Shown here: piece by piece, positions 15,242-23,798 of the stretch
Layout: every line of letters begins with the position of its first letter
Numbering within the stretch: position 1 is the stretch's first letter
Assembly (NCBI RefSeq): GCF_019039255.1
Contig: NZ_CP077062.1
Location: 1,240,001 to 1,304,000 of the forward strand
Reading direction: 5' to 3'
Source: Nocardioides panacis
GTDB lineage: Bacteria; Actinomycetota; Actinomycetes; Propionibacteriales; Nocardioidaceae
DNA: 64,000 nucleotides
Made by a program: the position numbers and the translations under genes
Notes under the pieces: generated by a model
What the model saw: the letters and a program-made list of their open reading frames with translations, nothing else
Database searches by the model: none
What the model was told of the DNA's origin: nothing

Positions 15242-17001
15242 GAGACGACCTCCAGCTCGCGGTGGCCGACCTCGCCGCGCAGCGCGTCGTCCTCGGCGCG
15301 GCCGACCCAGGTCGCGAACCGCTCGCCCTCGGTGCGCTGCTCGAGGAACGCGCTGACCACGTTGGTGACGTAGTCGTCCAGCCCGGTGCTGGTGACCTTG
15401 TGGGCCCGCAGCTTCTTGCCGAACTGCGGCTCGAGGCCGAGCCCGCCGCCGAGGTGCACCTGGAAGCCCTCGACCTGGTTGCCGTCGGCGTCCAGGACGA
15501 GCTGGCCCTTGAGGCCGATGTCGGCGACCTGGGTGCGCGCGCAGGCGTTGGGGCAGCCGTTGACGTTGACCGTGATCGGCGTGTCCAGCTCGGGGAAGCG
15601 CCGCTCGAGCTCGGCGACCAGGTCGGCCGCGCGCTGCTTGGTCTCGACGATCGCGAGCTTGCAGAACTCGATGCCGGTGCAGGCCATCGTGCTGCGCCGC
15701 CAGTTGGACGGGGTGGCCGAGAGGCCGATCTCCTCGAGCGCGGCGACGAGTCCGGCGACCTGGTCCTCGGCGACGCCGAGCACCACGAGCTTCTGGTAGG
15801 CCGTGAAGCGGGCGCCCTCGGCGCCGTGCGCCTCGACGGCGTCGGCGAGCCGGGTGAGCACGGTGCCGGAGATCCGGCCGACGGTCGGCGCGACGCCGAC
15901 GTAGAAACGGCCGTCCTTCTGCGGGTGGACGCCGATGTGGTCGCCGGTCGCCGTGGGGACCGGCGGGGAGTCGCAGTCGACCAGCGCGCGGTGGAGGTAC
16001 TTCTCCTCCAGCACCTGGCGGAACTTCTCCACGCCCCAGTCCTGGACGAGGAACTTCAGGCGAGCCCGCGAGCGCAGCCGCCGGTAGCCGTAGTCGCGGA
16101 AGACCGAGATGACGGCCTCCCAGGCGTCGGCCACCTCGTCGAGCGGGATCCACACGCCGAGCTTCTTGGCGAGCATCGGGTTGGTGGACAGCCCGCCGCC
16201 GACCCAGAGGTCGAAGCCGGGGCCGTGCTCCGGGTGCGTGGTGCCGACGAACGACACGTCGTTGACCTCGGGCGCCACGTCCTGGCTGGGGTGGCCGGTC
16301 AGTGCGGTCTTGAACTTCCGCGGCAGGTTGGAGTACTCGGGGTTGCCGATGTAGCGGCGCTTGATCTCCTCGAGCGCCGCGGTGCCGTCGATGGTCTCCT
16401 CGGCCGACACGCCCGCGACCGGCGATCCCAGGAACGCGCGGGGGGAGTCCCCGCAGGCCTCCTGGGTCTCCAGGCCGACCGCCTCGAGCCGCTGCCAGAT
16501 GGTCGGCACGTCCTCGATGCGGATCCAGTGGTACTGGATGTTCTGCCGGTCGGTGATGTCGGCCGTGTCGCGCCCGAAGTCGGTGGAGATGCTGCCGAGG
16601 GCGCGCAGCTGCGCCGGGCCGTGCAGGGCCCCGTCGGAGCGGACGCGGAGCATGAAGTACTCGTCGTCGAGCTCCTCGGGCTCCAGCGCACCGGTCTTGC
16701 CGCCGTCGAGCCCGGGCTTGCGCTGGGTGTAGAGGCCCCACCAGCGGAACCGGCCGCGCAGGTCGCCGCCGTCGATCGAGGAGAACCCGCGCTTGGAGTA
16801 GATGTTCTCGATGCGCGCCCGCACGTTGAGCGGGTTGTCGTCCTTCTTGGACTGCTCGTTCGGGTTCAGCGGCTCCCGGTAGCCGAGGGCCCACTGGCCC
16901 TCGCCGCGCTTGGGGCGGGGGCGGCCGGACCGGCCGGGACCGGTCGAGGCCGGGGTGCTGGCGGGGCTGCCGGCGGGGGTGGTGGCGGGGGTGGGTGTCA
17001 C
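15238..17001 (-). CDS. sir: Ferredoxin-dependent sulfite (nitrite/sulfite) reductase
   Basis: Six-electron reduction of sulfite to sulfide with sirohaem and a [4Fe-4S] cluster. The 587-residue protein has two ferrodoxin-like half domains and the cluster ligands in TMACTGIEFCK and NGCPNACARTQ (C-x5-C and C-x3-C). Context with cysH and a sirohaem chelatase favours sulfite over nitrite. The GTG at 17001 is chosen because AGGAG lies 10 nt upstream; the first 25 residues are Pro/Thr/Gly-rich and not conserved. The 5' leader contains a cysteine-type leader peptide gene. Confidence 0.93.
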   Translation of the reverse strand: MTPTPATTPAGSPASTPASTGPGRSGRPRPKRGEGQWALGYREPLNPNEQSKKDDNPLNVRARIENIYSKRGFSSIDGGDLRGRFRWWGLYTQRKPGLDGGKTGALEPEELDDEYFMLRVRSDGALHGPAQLRALGSISTDFGRDTADITDRQNIQYHWIRIEDVPTIWQRLEAVGLETQEACGDSPRAFLGSPVAGVSAEETIDGTAALEEIKRRYIGNPEYSNLPRKFKTALTGHPSQDVAPEVNDVSFVGTTHPEHGPGFDLWVGGGLSTNPMLAKKLGVWIPLDEVADAWEAVISVFRDYGYRRLRSRARLKFLVQDWGVEKFRQVLEEKYLHRALVDCDSPPVPTATGDHIGVHPQKDGRFYVGVAPTVGRISGTVLTRLADAVEAHGAEGARFTAYQKLVVLGVAEDQVAGLVAALEEIGLSATPSNWRRSTMACTGIEFCKLAIVETKQRAADLVAELERRFPELDTPITVNVNGCPNACARTQVADIGLKGQLVLDADGNQVEGFQVHLGGGLGLEPQFGKKLRAHKVTSTGLDDYVTNVVSAFLEQRTEGERFATWVGRAEDDALRGEVGHRELEVVS

Positions 17002-17111
17002 GGTGCTGCGCTCCTGGTGGAGAAGAGACGCACGACGCACGCAGGCAGCCTCCGACTTCGTTGTCGAGAGGGTGTCCCGGCGACCGCGCGCCCGGCTGGA
17101 AGGCTGGGCGG

Positions 17112-17210
17112 TCAGGCGGTGGGCCAGGACAGACAGATCATGCTGCGCGTACGACCGAGGTCCACGTGGAGTCGTCCCACGAGGTGCGTCGCCGTTGCGG
17201 AGCTGATCAT
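17112..17210 (-). CDS. Leader peptide of the sulfite reductase operon, 32 aa
   Basis: A short frame on the minus strand, 110 nt before the sir start, encodes 32 residues with the core VGRLHVDLGRTRSMIC. It matches the actinobacterial 'putative leader peptide' group with R-x-HVDL-x-R followed by Cys near the end, found before sulfur genes. A Cys codon at position 26 is followed 6 codons later by the stop. Translation stalling at low cysteinyl-tRNA could open the sir ribosome-binding site or prevent termination; this mechanism is inferred. Confidence 0.72.
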   Translation of the reverse strand: MISSATATHLVGRLHVDLGRTRSMICLSWPTA

Positions 17211-17253
17211 GAGGGCAAGTCTCACGGCTCGGACGCCGGTCCCACAAACTGCG

Positions 17254-17259
17254 ATCTTA
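17254..17259 (-). promoter_or_regulatory. -10 box of the sulfite reductase operon
   Basis: TAAGAT on the minus strand, about 44 nt before the leader-peptide ATG, a good match to actinobacterial TANNNT. Transcription would begin near 17247. Confidence 0.5.
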
Positions 17260-17260
17260 T

Positions 17261-17287
17261 GATGTGAGACGAGCGTCCAGGATGTGA
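17261..17287. promoter_or_regulatory. Direct repeat GATGTGA, 20 bp apart
   Basis: GATGTGA occurs at 17261-17267 and 17281-17287, start to start exactly 20 bp (about two helical turns). The repeats cover the region from the -10 to the -35 of the sulfite reductase promoter, so they are a plausible operator or activator site. Confidence 0.45.
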
Positions 17288-17326
17288 AACAGTGACCGGC
17301 CCCTCGTGCCCCGCGCGGGGCGTCAC

Positions 17327-17332
17327 TAGGCT
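17327..17332 (+). promoter_or_regulatory. -10 box of leaderless glyA
   Basis: TAGGCT, then 7 nt (GTCTGCC), then ATG at 17340. Confidence 0.65.
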
Positions 17333-17339
17333 GTCTGCC

Positions 17340-18842
17340 ATGACGGAGTCGAACGCTGCCCAGTCGTCCCCTGCAGGCCCCGCCGACCGGTCGTCGGACC
17401 AGGAGAGCCTCGCCAAGACCGCCAGCACGGCGTACGACGCGATGCTCGAGGTGATCGCGTCGGTCGAGCCCCGTGTGGCCGAGGCCACACGCGCCGAGCT
17501 GCGCGACCAGCGGTCCTCGCTCAAGCTGATCGCCAGCGAGAACTACGCCTCGCCCGCGGTGCTGATGACGATGGGCACCTGGTTCAGCGACAAGTACGCC
17601 GAGGGCACGGTCGGCCACCGGTTCTACGCCGGCTGCCAGAACGTCGACACCGTCGAGTCGCTGGCCGCCGAGCACGCCCGCGAGCTGTTCGGGGCGCCGT
17701 ACGCCTACGCCCAGCCGCACTCCGGCATCGACGCCAACCTGGTCGCCTTCTGGTCGATCCTCGCGCACCGCGTGGAGTCGCCGGCGCTGGAGAGGTACGC
17801 CGCCAAGAACGTCAACGAGCTCAGCGACGAGGACTGGGAGACGCTGCGCAAGGACCTCGGCAACCAGCGGATGCTCGGCATGTCCCTGGACTCCGGCGGC
17901 CACCTCACCCACGGCTTCCGCCCGAACATCAGCGGCAAGATGTTCAACCAGCGCTCCTACGGCACCGACCCCGAGACCGGCCTGCTCGACTACGACAAGG
18001 TGCGCGCGGCCGCGAAGGAGTTCAAGCCCCTGGTGCTGATCGCCGGCTACTCCGCCTACCCCCGCCGGGTGAACTTCGCCAAGATGCGCGAGATCGCCGA
18101 CGAGGTCGGCGCCACGCTGATGGTCGACATGGCGCACTTCGCCGGTCTGGTCGCGGGCAAGGTGTTCACCGGTGAGGAGAACCCGGTGCCCTACGCCCAC
18201 ATCACCACCACCACGACCCACAAGTCGCTGCGCGGCCCGCGCGGCGGTCTGGTGCTGGCCACCGAGGAGTACGCCGACTCCGTGGACCGCGGCTGCCCGA
18301 TGGTGCTCGGCGGCCCGCTCTCGCACGTGATGGCGGCCAAGGCGGTCGCGCTGGCCGAGGCGCGCCAGCCCGCGTTCCAGACCTACGCCCAGAACATCGC
18401 CGACAACGCCAAGTCGCTCGCCGAGGGGTTCATGTCCCGGGGCGCCAAGCTGGTCACCGACGGCACCGACAACCACATCGTGCTCCTCGACGTGTCGGCC
18501 TTCGGCCTCACCGGCCGCCAGGCCGAGTCGGCGCTGCTCGACGCCGGTGTCGTCACCAACCGCAACTCGGTCCCCGCGGACCCGAACGGCGCCTGGTACA
18601 CCTCGGGCATCCGGTTCGGCACCCCCGCGCTGACCACCCGCGGCTTCGGCCACGACGAGTTCGACAAGGTCGCCGAGCTCGTGGTCGGCGTGCTGTCCGG
18701 GACGACGCCGGGCAGCACCAAGGCCGGCACGCCGTCCAAGGCCTCCTACGTCCTGGCGGACGGCGTCGCGGACCGCACCAAGGCCGCGTCGGCCGAGATG
18801 CTCGACAAGCACCCGCTCTACCCGGGCCTCGAGCTGCGCTGA
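17340..18842 (+). CDS. glyA: Glycine/serine hydroxymethyltransferase, long form
   Basis: PLP enzyme that interconverts serine and glycine with tetrahydrofolate. Lys295 in [14 protein letters not shown] binds PLP, and the SENYASPAV and [13 protein letters not shown] motifs are present. At 500 residues it is longer than the usual 415-430. The extra length is an N-terminal extension of about 40 residues and an insertion in the N-terminal third (about residues 150-210, [16 protein letters not shown] and [15 protein letters not shown]). The ATG at 17340 follows a TAGGCT box by 7 nt. The gene is divergent from the sulfite reductase operon, a natural partner since serine is the carbon donor for cysteine. 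Confidence 0.94.
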   Translation: MTESNAAQSSPAGPADRSSDQESLAKTASTAYDAMLEVIASVEPRVAEATRAELRDQRSSLKLIASENYASPAVLMTMGTWFSDKYAEGTVGHRFYAGCQNVDTVESLAAEHARELFGAPYAYAQPHSGIDANLVAFWSILAHRVESPALERYAAKNVNELSDEDWETLRKDLGNQRMLGMSLDSGGHLTHGFRPNISGKMFNQRSYGTDPETGLLDYDKVRAAAKEFKPLVLIAGYSAYPRRVNFAKMREIADEVGATLMVDMAHFAGLVAGKVFTGEENPVPYAHITTTTTHKSLRGPRGGLVLATEEYADSVDRGCPMVLGGPLSHVMAAKAVALAEARQPAFQTYAQNIADNAKSLAEGFMSRGAKLVTDGTDNHIVLLDVSAFGLTGRQAESALLDAGVVTNRNSVPADPNGAWYTSGIRFGTPALTTRGFGHDEFDKVAELVVGVLSGTTPGSTKAGTPSKASYVLADGVADRTKAASAEMLDKHPLYPGLELR

Positions 18843-18853
18843 GACCCATCCGG

Positions 18854-18889
18854 GGGGCGCACCACCGGCGAACCACCGGTGTGCGCCCC
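18854..18889 (+). terminator. Imperfect hairpin spanning the aquaporin start
   Basis: GGGGCGCACCACCGG (18854-18868) pairs with CCGGTGTGCGCCCC (18876-18889) with one bulge. It lies 12 nt after the glyA stop and includes the GTG of the next gene, so it could terminate glyA mRNA and hide the downstream start. Confidence 0.5.
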
Positions 18890-19534
18890 TACCTCTCGGA
18901 GTTCCTCGGCGCGTTCTTCCTCGTCTTCACCTTCCTGAGCACGTCGGTGGCGCCCCCCGAGCTGGCCGCCTTCGCGGTCGCGGCCGTGGTGGTCGCCGCC
19001 GTGTGGGCCGGGGCGCACCTCTCCGGCGGTCACTTCAACCCGGCGGTCACGCTCGCGACGTACCTCCGGCACCAGCTGTCGCTGGCCGACCTCTGGTCCT
19101 ACTGGGCCGCGCAGCTGGCCGGCGCGTTCGCCGCGGCGCTGCTCACGATGACCGCGTTCCCGCGGCTCCCCGACGCCGTGGACGTGACCGGGGGCGCCGT
19201 CGTCCCGGCCCTGCTCGTGGAGTTCCTGTTCACGTTCGCGATCGTCTACGTCGTGCTGTCGACCCGGGTCTCGCCGTTCCAGGAGCAGAACGTCCTCTAC
19301 GGCGTCGCGGTCGGCGTGGTGGTGCTGGTCGGGTCGCTCACCGTCCGCGGCGTGTCCGGGGCGGCGTTCAACCCCGCGGTCGCGTTCGGGATGACCGTCG
19401 ACGGCGGGTTCGGGTGGCCGGGCATCTGGGTCTACCTCGTCGCGGAGACGGCCGGCGCGGTGGCGGCCGCCGCCGTCGCCCCGTCCGCCGCTCCGGCCAT
19501 CCCCGCCGTCCGGCGCTCCCCCCAGCCCCGCTGA
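18881..19534 (+). CDS. MIP/aquaporin family channel
   Basis: A 217-residue integral membrane protein with six hydrophobic helices and the two half-helix signatures HFNPAVTLA (near residue 50) and AAFNPAVAFG (near 165). These NPA motifs identify the aquaporin/glyceroporin family; water versus solute selectivity cannot be decided here. The GTG at 18881 has no clear ribosome-binding site and lies in a hairpin, so the true start is not certain. Confidence 0.88.
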   Translation: MRPYLSEFLGAFFLVFTFLSTSVAPPELAAFAVAAVVVAAVWAGAHLSGGHFNPAVTLATYLRHQLSLADLWSYWAAQLAGAFAAALLTMTAFPRLPDAVDVTGGAVVPALLVEFLFTFAIVYVVLSTRVSPFQEQNVLYGVAVGVVVLVGSLTVRGVSGAAFNPAVAFGMTVDGGFGWPGIWVYLVAETAGAVAAAAVAPSAAPAIPAVRRSPQPR

Positions 19535-19576
19535 CCCGGCGCCTCTGGCGGAGCGCCGGGCGCCGGAGTCGCCGGG

Positions 19577-21211
19577 TCAGGCGGGCGGGGTGGTCCGGGC
19601 GACGATGCTCGCGAGGTCGGTGCCGCGGGGGAGCGTGCCCAGCGTGCCGCCGTACTCCGTGCCGAGCCGGGTGGCGCAGAACGCGTCGGCGACGGCGGCG
19701 GGCGCGTGCTGCAGGAGCAGGGCGCCCTGCAGGCAGGCGGCCATCTGCCCGGCCAGCCGGCGGGCGCCGACCTCCATCTCGGAGGTGTCGGCCAGCGACT
19801 CGAGGACCGCGGTGATCGCCCGGTCCAGGTGCGGGTTCTCGCCGCTCGCCCGGCCGACCTCGACGATCCAGGCGTTCAGCGCCTCGGGCTCGCGGGACAG
19901 CGCGCGCAGCACGTCGAGGGCGTTGACGTTTCCGGAGCCCTCCCATACCGAGTTCAGCGGCGACTCGCGGAACAGCAGCGGCATCCCCGACTCCTCGACG
20001 TAGCCGTTCCCGCCCAGGCACTCCAGCGCCTCCGCGACCATCATCGGGGTGCGCTTGCAGACCCAGTACTTCGCCAGCGGCAGCGCGATCCGGCGCAGCG
20101 CCGCCTCGTGCGGGTCCCCGGCGTCGTCGACCGCGGCGGCCAGCCGCATGCCGAGCACGGTGGCGGCCTCGGACTCGACGGCCAGGTCGGCGATGACGTT
20201 CTGCATCAACGGCTTGTCGCCGAGCAGGCCGCCGAACGCCGAGCGGTGCGCGACGTGCCAGGACGCCTCGGCCAGGGCCCGGCGCATCAGCGACGCCGAG
20301 CCCAGCACGCAGTCCAGCCGGGTGGCGGCGACCATCTCGATGATCGTGCGGACGCCCCGGCCCTCGTCGCCGAGCCGCCGCGCCCAGGTGCCCCGCAGCT
20401 CCAGCTCGGAGGAGGCGTTCGACCGGTTGCCCAGCTTGTCCTTCAGCCGTACGACGTCCAGGCGGTTGCGGCTGCCGTCGTCGAGCACGCGCGGCACCAG
20501 GAAGCAGCTCAGTCCGCCGGCGGCCTGGGCCAGCACCAGGAACACGTCGTTCATGGGCGCGGACGTGAACCACTTGTGCCCGTCGAGGGTGTACTCCCCG
20601 TCGGCGGACGTCGGCGTCGCGGTGGTCACGTTGGCCCGGACGTCCGAGCCGCCCTGCTTCTCGGTCATCCCCATGCCGGCCAGCGCGCCGGCCTTGTCCG
20701 CGACCGGGCGCAGGCCGAAGTCGTAGGACGTCGACGCGAGCCGGGGCGTCCACTCCTTGGCGATCGCGTCGTCGGCCCGCAACGCCGGCACCGCGGCGTA
20801 CGTCATGGAGATCGGGCAGCCGTGGCCCGGCTCGGTCTGGGACCAGGCGAAGAACCCGGCCGCCCGCCGGAGGTGGGCGTGCGGGTCGTCGGAGGTCCAG
20901 GGCGCGGCCTGCAGGCCGTAGCCGACCCCCCGCTCCATCAGCCAGTGCCAGGACGGGTGGAACCGGACCTCGTCGACGCGGTTGCCGTAGCGGTCGTAGG
21001 GCACCAGCTCGGGCTCGTGGGCGTTCGCCAGCCTCCCGTGCTCGCGGGCCTCGGCCGAGCTGGCCACCGCGCCGAGCTCCGCGAGGTCGGCCAGCACGTC
21101 GGCGGAGGCGTGCCGGGTGACCGCGTCCACCAGGGCGGCGTCGGAGGTCACGGTGTTGTGGTCGACGAGTGGCGGCGCCTGGTTCGCGCTTGCCCGGATG
21201 TCAGCGTCCAT
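19577..21211 (-). CDS. AidB-type acyl-CoA dehydrogenase
   Basis: A 544-residue flavoprotein of the acyl-CoA dehydrogenase superfamily; the length and the segment GHGCPISMTYAAVPALR match the AidB/isovaleryl-CoA-dehydrogenase-like branch. MTEKQGGSDVRAN contacts FAD, and the C-terminal CLGGNGYVEESGMP and VWEGSGNVNALD motifs are conserved. E. coli AidB is induced by alkylation damage and binds DNA; the physiological substrate is unknown. The start at 21211 has a TACGGT box 6 nt upstream, overlapping the promoter of the divergent gene. Confidence 0.92.
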   Translation of the reverse strand: MDADIRASANQAPPLVDHNTVTSDAALVDAVTRHASADVLADLAELGAVASSAEAREHGRLANAHEPELVPYDRYGNRVDEVRFHPSWHWLMERGVGYGLQAAPWTSDDPHAHLRRAAGFFAWSQTEPGHGCPISMTYAAVPALRADDAIAKEWTPRLASTSYDFGLRPVADKAGALAGMGMTEKQGGSDVRANVTTATPTSADGEYTLDGHKWFTSAPMNDVFLVLAQAAGGLSCFLVPRVLDDGSRNRLDVVRLKDKLGNRSNASSELELRGTWARRLGDEGRGVRTIIEMVAATRLDCVLGSASLMRRALAEASWHVAHRSAFGGLLGDKPLMQNVIADLAVESEAATVLGMRLAAAVDDAGDPHEAALRRIALPLAKYWVCKRTPMMVAEALECLGGNGYVEESGMPLLFRESPLNSVWEGSGNVNALDVLRALSREPEALNAWIVEVGRASGENPHLDRAITAVLESLADTSEMEVGARRLAGQMAACLQGALLLQHAPAAVADAFCATRLGTEYGGTLGTLPRGTDLASIVARTTPPA

Positions 21212-21228
21212 GTCGTTACCGTAGGGCC
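21212..21228. promoter_or_regulatory. 17-bp bidirectional leaderless promoter
   Basis: The entire intergenic region is 17 bp. TACCGT (21217-21222) reads right, 6 nt before ATG 21229; TACGGT (21218-21223) reads left, 6 nt before ATG 21211. The two boxes overlap by 5 bp. Confidence 0.65.
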
Positions 21229-22275
21229 ATGTCAGCGGAGACGGAGAGCGCACCCACGCTGCCGTCGACCCGTCTCGTGCGGTGGCGCGACACGCTGTGG
21301 CGGCTGGTCGTCTCGACCATCGGCACCTGCTTCCGCAACCGGGTGACCGGGCTCGCCGCGGAGGCCGCCTTCTTCGCGCTGCTGTCCCTCCCGCCGCTGC
21401 TGTTCGGGCTCGCCGGGTCGATCGGCTACGTGTTCGACAGCATCAACCCCGAGCAGGTCGAGCAGGTCCGCCGCTCGATCCTGGAGGTCTGCTCGCGGGC
21501 GCTGACCCCGCAGACCGTCGACGCGATCGTCCGGCCGACGCTGAACGACGTGTTCAAGGGCGGCCGCTTCGACGTCGTCTCGGTCGGCTTCATCCTGGCG
21601 CTGTGGTCCGGCTCGCGCGCCCTGAACGTCTTCGTGGACACCATCACGATCATGTACGGCCTCGGCGGGCACCGCGGCATCGTGAAGACCCGGGTGCTGT
21701 CCTTCTCCCTCTACGTCATGGGCCTGGTCACCGGCGTCGTCACGCTGCCGCTGGTGGTGGCCGGGCCACGGCTCGTCGACCGGGTGATCCCGGACCGGCT
21801 GAACTTCCTCAACGAGGTCTACTGGCCGATCGTCGTGGTGCTGTCGGTCTGCTTCCTCGCCACGCTCTACCACGTGTCGGTGCCGGTGCGGACGTCGTGG
21901 CGCTTCAACCTCCCCGGCGCCGCGCTGACGATGACGATCTGGGTGTTCGGCTCCTACCTGCTGCGCTGGGTGCTCACCGGTACGGCGAAGGGGTCCACGT
22001 CGATCTACGGCCCGCTGGCAGCGCCGATCGTGGTGATGCTCTGGCTCTACCTGCTCTCCATCGCGGTGCTGATCGGGGCGGCCCTCAACGCGGCCTTCGA
22101 CCGGCTCTGGCCCGAGAAGGAGACCGCCCGGGCCCGGATGGAGATCGTCCGCAGGCTGCGCCTGCAGGCGATGGTCCCGCGGCTGCGGCGCAACGAGGAG
22201 GAGCAGGTCCGGTTCCCCGACGCGGCCGACATCGGGGACGAGCCGACGATCCAGGTGCCCCGGACCAGGCCCTGA
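21229..22275 (+). CDS. YihY/UPF0761 family membrane protein
   Basis: A 348-residue polytopic inner-membrane protein of the YihY/BrkB family. About six hydrophobic segments are visible, with the family hallmarks LAAEAAFFALLSLPPLLFG near the start and a GSYLLRW...STSIYGPLAAPIVVMLWLYL stretch. BrkB was once thought to be a ribonuclease or virulence factor; function is not established. The C-terminal 60 residues are charged and cytoplasmic. Leaderless, from the bidirectional promoter shared with the acyl-CoA dehydrogenase. Confidence 0.9.
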   Translation: MSAETESAPTLPSTRLVRWRDTLWRLVVSTIGTCFRNRVTGLAAEAAFFALLSLPPLLFGLAGSIGYVFDSINPEQVEQVRRSILEVCSRALTPQTVDAIVRPTLNDVFKGGRFDVVSVGFILALWSGSRALNVFVDTITIMYGLGGHRGIVKTRVLSFSLYVMGLVTGVVTLPLVVAGPRLVDRVIPDRLNFLNEVYWPIVVVLSVCFLATLYHVSVPVRTSWRFNLPGAALTMTIWVFGSYLLRWVLTGTAKGSTSIYGPLAAPIVVMLWLYLLSIAVLIGAALNAAFDRLWPEKETARARMEIVRRLRLQAMVPRLRRNEEEQVRFPDAADIGDEPTIQVPRTRP

Positions 22276-22305
22276 AATGGCGTGCGGCGGTCCGCCCGGC
22301 CGCCG

Positions 22306-22311
22306 TACATT
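22306..22311 (+). promoter_or_regulatory. -10 box of leaderless rsgA
   Basis: TACATT, then 7 nt, then GTG at 22319. Confidence 0.5.
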
Positions 22312-22318
22312 TCCCGGT

Positions 22319-23368
22319 GTGCTGGAGACGATCGGCTACGAACCCGAGATGGACCGGTGGGCCACGGCCGCCGACGCCCGTCTCGGCCGGGTGGTGCGCG
22401 TCGACCGGGGCCTGGCCTCGGTGCTCACCGAGACCGGCCCGCACCGCGCGGGGGTCGGTGGCGCGCTGCTGGCCCGGATGGCGGCCGACCCGACCGAGGG
22501 ACCCTGCACCGGTGACTGGTGCGTGCTGCGCGAGTGGCCCGACCACCGGTTGACCCTGGAGCGCCTGCTCCCGCGGCGTACGGCGGTCGTGCGCGCGACC
22601 GCAGGGGAGCAGAGCCACGGCCAGGTGCTGTGCGCCAACGTCGACGTGGCCGCCGTCGTCGTCGCGCTGCACCCGGAGCCGGGCCTGGCCAAGGTCGAGC
22701 GGCTGGTCACGCTGGCCTGGGAGAGCGGGGCGCGACCACTGGTCGTGCTCAGCAAGGCGGACCTGGCCGGCGACGCGGACCTCGTCGCCGAGGACGTGGC
22801 GGAGGCCGCTCCGGGCGTCGAGGTGCTGGTGGTTAGCGTGGTCTCCGGCCGGGGGTCGACGAGCTGCGCCGGCGACTCGGGGGCCGGCTGACGATGGCGC
22901 TGCTCGGGTCCTCCGGGCACGGCAAGTCCTCGCTGACGAACGCGCTGGTGGGCGCGGAGGTGCTGACCACCCGCACGATCCGCGAGGACGGCCGGGGCCG
23001 GCACACGTCCGTGCGCCGCGAGCTGGTGCCGCTGCCCGGCGGCGGCGCGGTGATCGACACCCCCGGCCTGCGGGGCATCGGGCTGTTCGACGCCGCCGAG
23101 GGCGTCGCGCACACGTTCGCCGACGTCGAGGCGCTGGCCGCCCGGTGCCGGTTCAACGACTGCGCCCACCAGGGGGGAGCCGGGCTGCGCGGTCGCGGCC
23201 GCCCTGGAGGACGGCACGCTGCCGGTGCGCCGGTTCGAGAGCTGGCAGCACCTGCAGCGCGAGCTGCGCTGGGTCGCCTCCCGGTCCGACGTACGCCTGC
23301 GCGCCGAACGGGTCAAGGAGTCCAAGCGGCGGGACCGCGAGGCGGGGGAGGGCCGCACCCAACGCTGA
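22319..23368 (+). CDS. rsgA: Ribosome small-subunit GTPase RsgA, two apparent frameshifts
   Basis: A circularly permuted GTPase that helps 30S maturation. Family parts are present in order but in different frames: OB-domain (from 22319), SKAD (G4), then GSSGHGKSSLTN (G1), DTPG (G3) and the zinc motif CRFNDCAHQ-x-x-GC, and a basic C-terminal helix. The first shift, at G5 22851-22855, needs one added G; the second, at G6 23172-23177, needs one G removed. They cancel, and the total length of 1050 bp gives a normal 349-residue protein. I read this as sequence error at G tracts rather than decay. Confidence 0.85.
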
Positions 23369-23397
23369 CCCGCGGTCGGGGCGCGCCGGCCGCCCAG

Positions 23398-23403
23398 TAG
23401 GTT
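23398..23403 (+). promoter_or_regulatory. -10 box of a leaderless small membrane-protein gene
   Basis: TAGGTT, 8 nt before ATG at 23412. Confidence 0.5.
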
Positions 23404-23411
23404 GGTGCGTC

Positions 23412-23768
23412 ATGGGAAACGTCAACCTGCCCACCCCGGTGGCCCTCGCCGGCGGCGCGATCTGCCTGCTCGGCGGCTACCTCGTGGGCGTCCTCGCCGG
23501 TCCGGAGACCGCCAGCCGGGCCACCGCGACCGTCGCGAGCTACGACACCGGCACCGGCCGGCTCTGCCTCGGCGGCGACGGCGTGCAGGACCAGGACGGC
23601 CTCGACGCGGACGGCCGGCTGTGCGGGACCTGGCGTCGCGCCGGCTCCTCCAGCACGCCGAGCGCGGGGGAGCGGTTCCGCTTCGTGACCGTCAGCGCCG
23701 GCGGGAGCGGGGACTCCGCGGGCGGGGACGGGCCGGTCACCGTGATCTACGGCGACGTCCTGCGGTGA
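23412..23768 (+). CDS. Hypothetical membrane-anchored protein, 118 aa
   Basis: One N-terminal hydrophobic segment (about 10-30, ALAGGAICLLGGYLVGVLAG) is followed by about 85 extracytoplasmic residues rich in Gly, Asp and Thr, with two Cys (GRLCLGG and GRLCGTW) that could form a disulfide. No signal-peptidase site is obvious, so it is probably a type II anchored protein. I do not recognise the family. It lies between rsgA and the K+ channel gene and has its own leaderless promoter. Confidence 0.7.
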   Translation: MGNVNLPTPVALAGGAICLLGGYLVGVLAGPETASRATATVASYDTGTGRLCLGGDGVQDQDGLDADGRLCGTWRRAGSSSTPSAGERFRFVTVSAGGSGDSAGGDGPVTVIYGDVLR

Positions 23769-23786
23769 GCGGACGACCGCGTGCCG

Positions 23787-23792
23787 TAGGTT
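23787..23792 (+). promoter_or_regulatory. -10 box of the leaderless K+ channel gene
   Basis: TAGGTT, 6 nt before GTG at 23799. Confidence 0.6.
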
Positions 23793-23798
23793 CTGACC

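Noticed and set aside
22894-23400. A second small GTPase gene after a truncated first
   Set aside because: The two pieces are complementary parts of one RsgA; single-base changes at G runs restore one protein.
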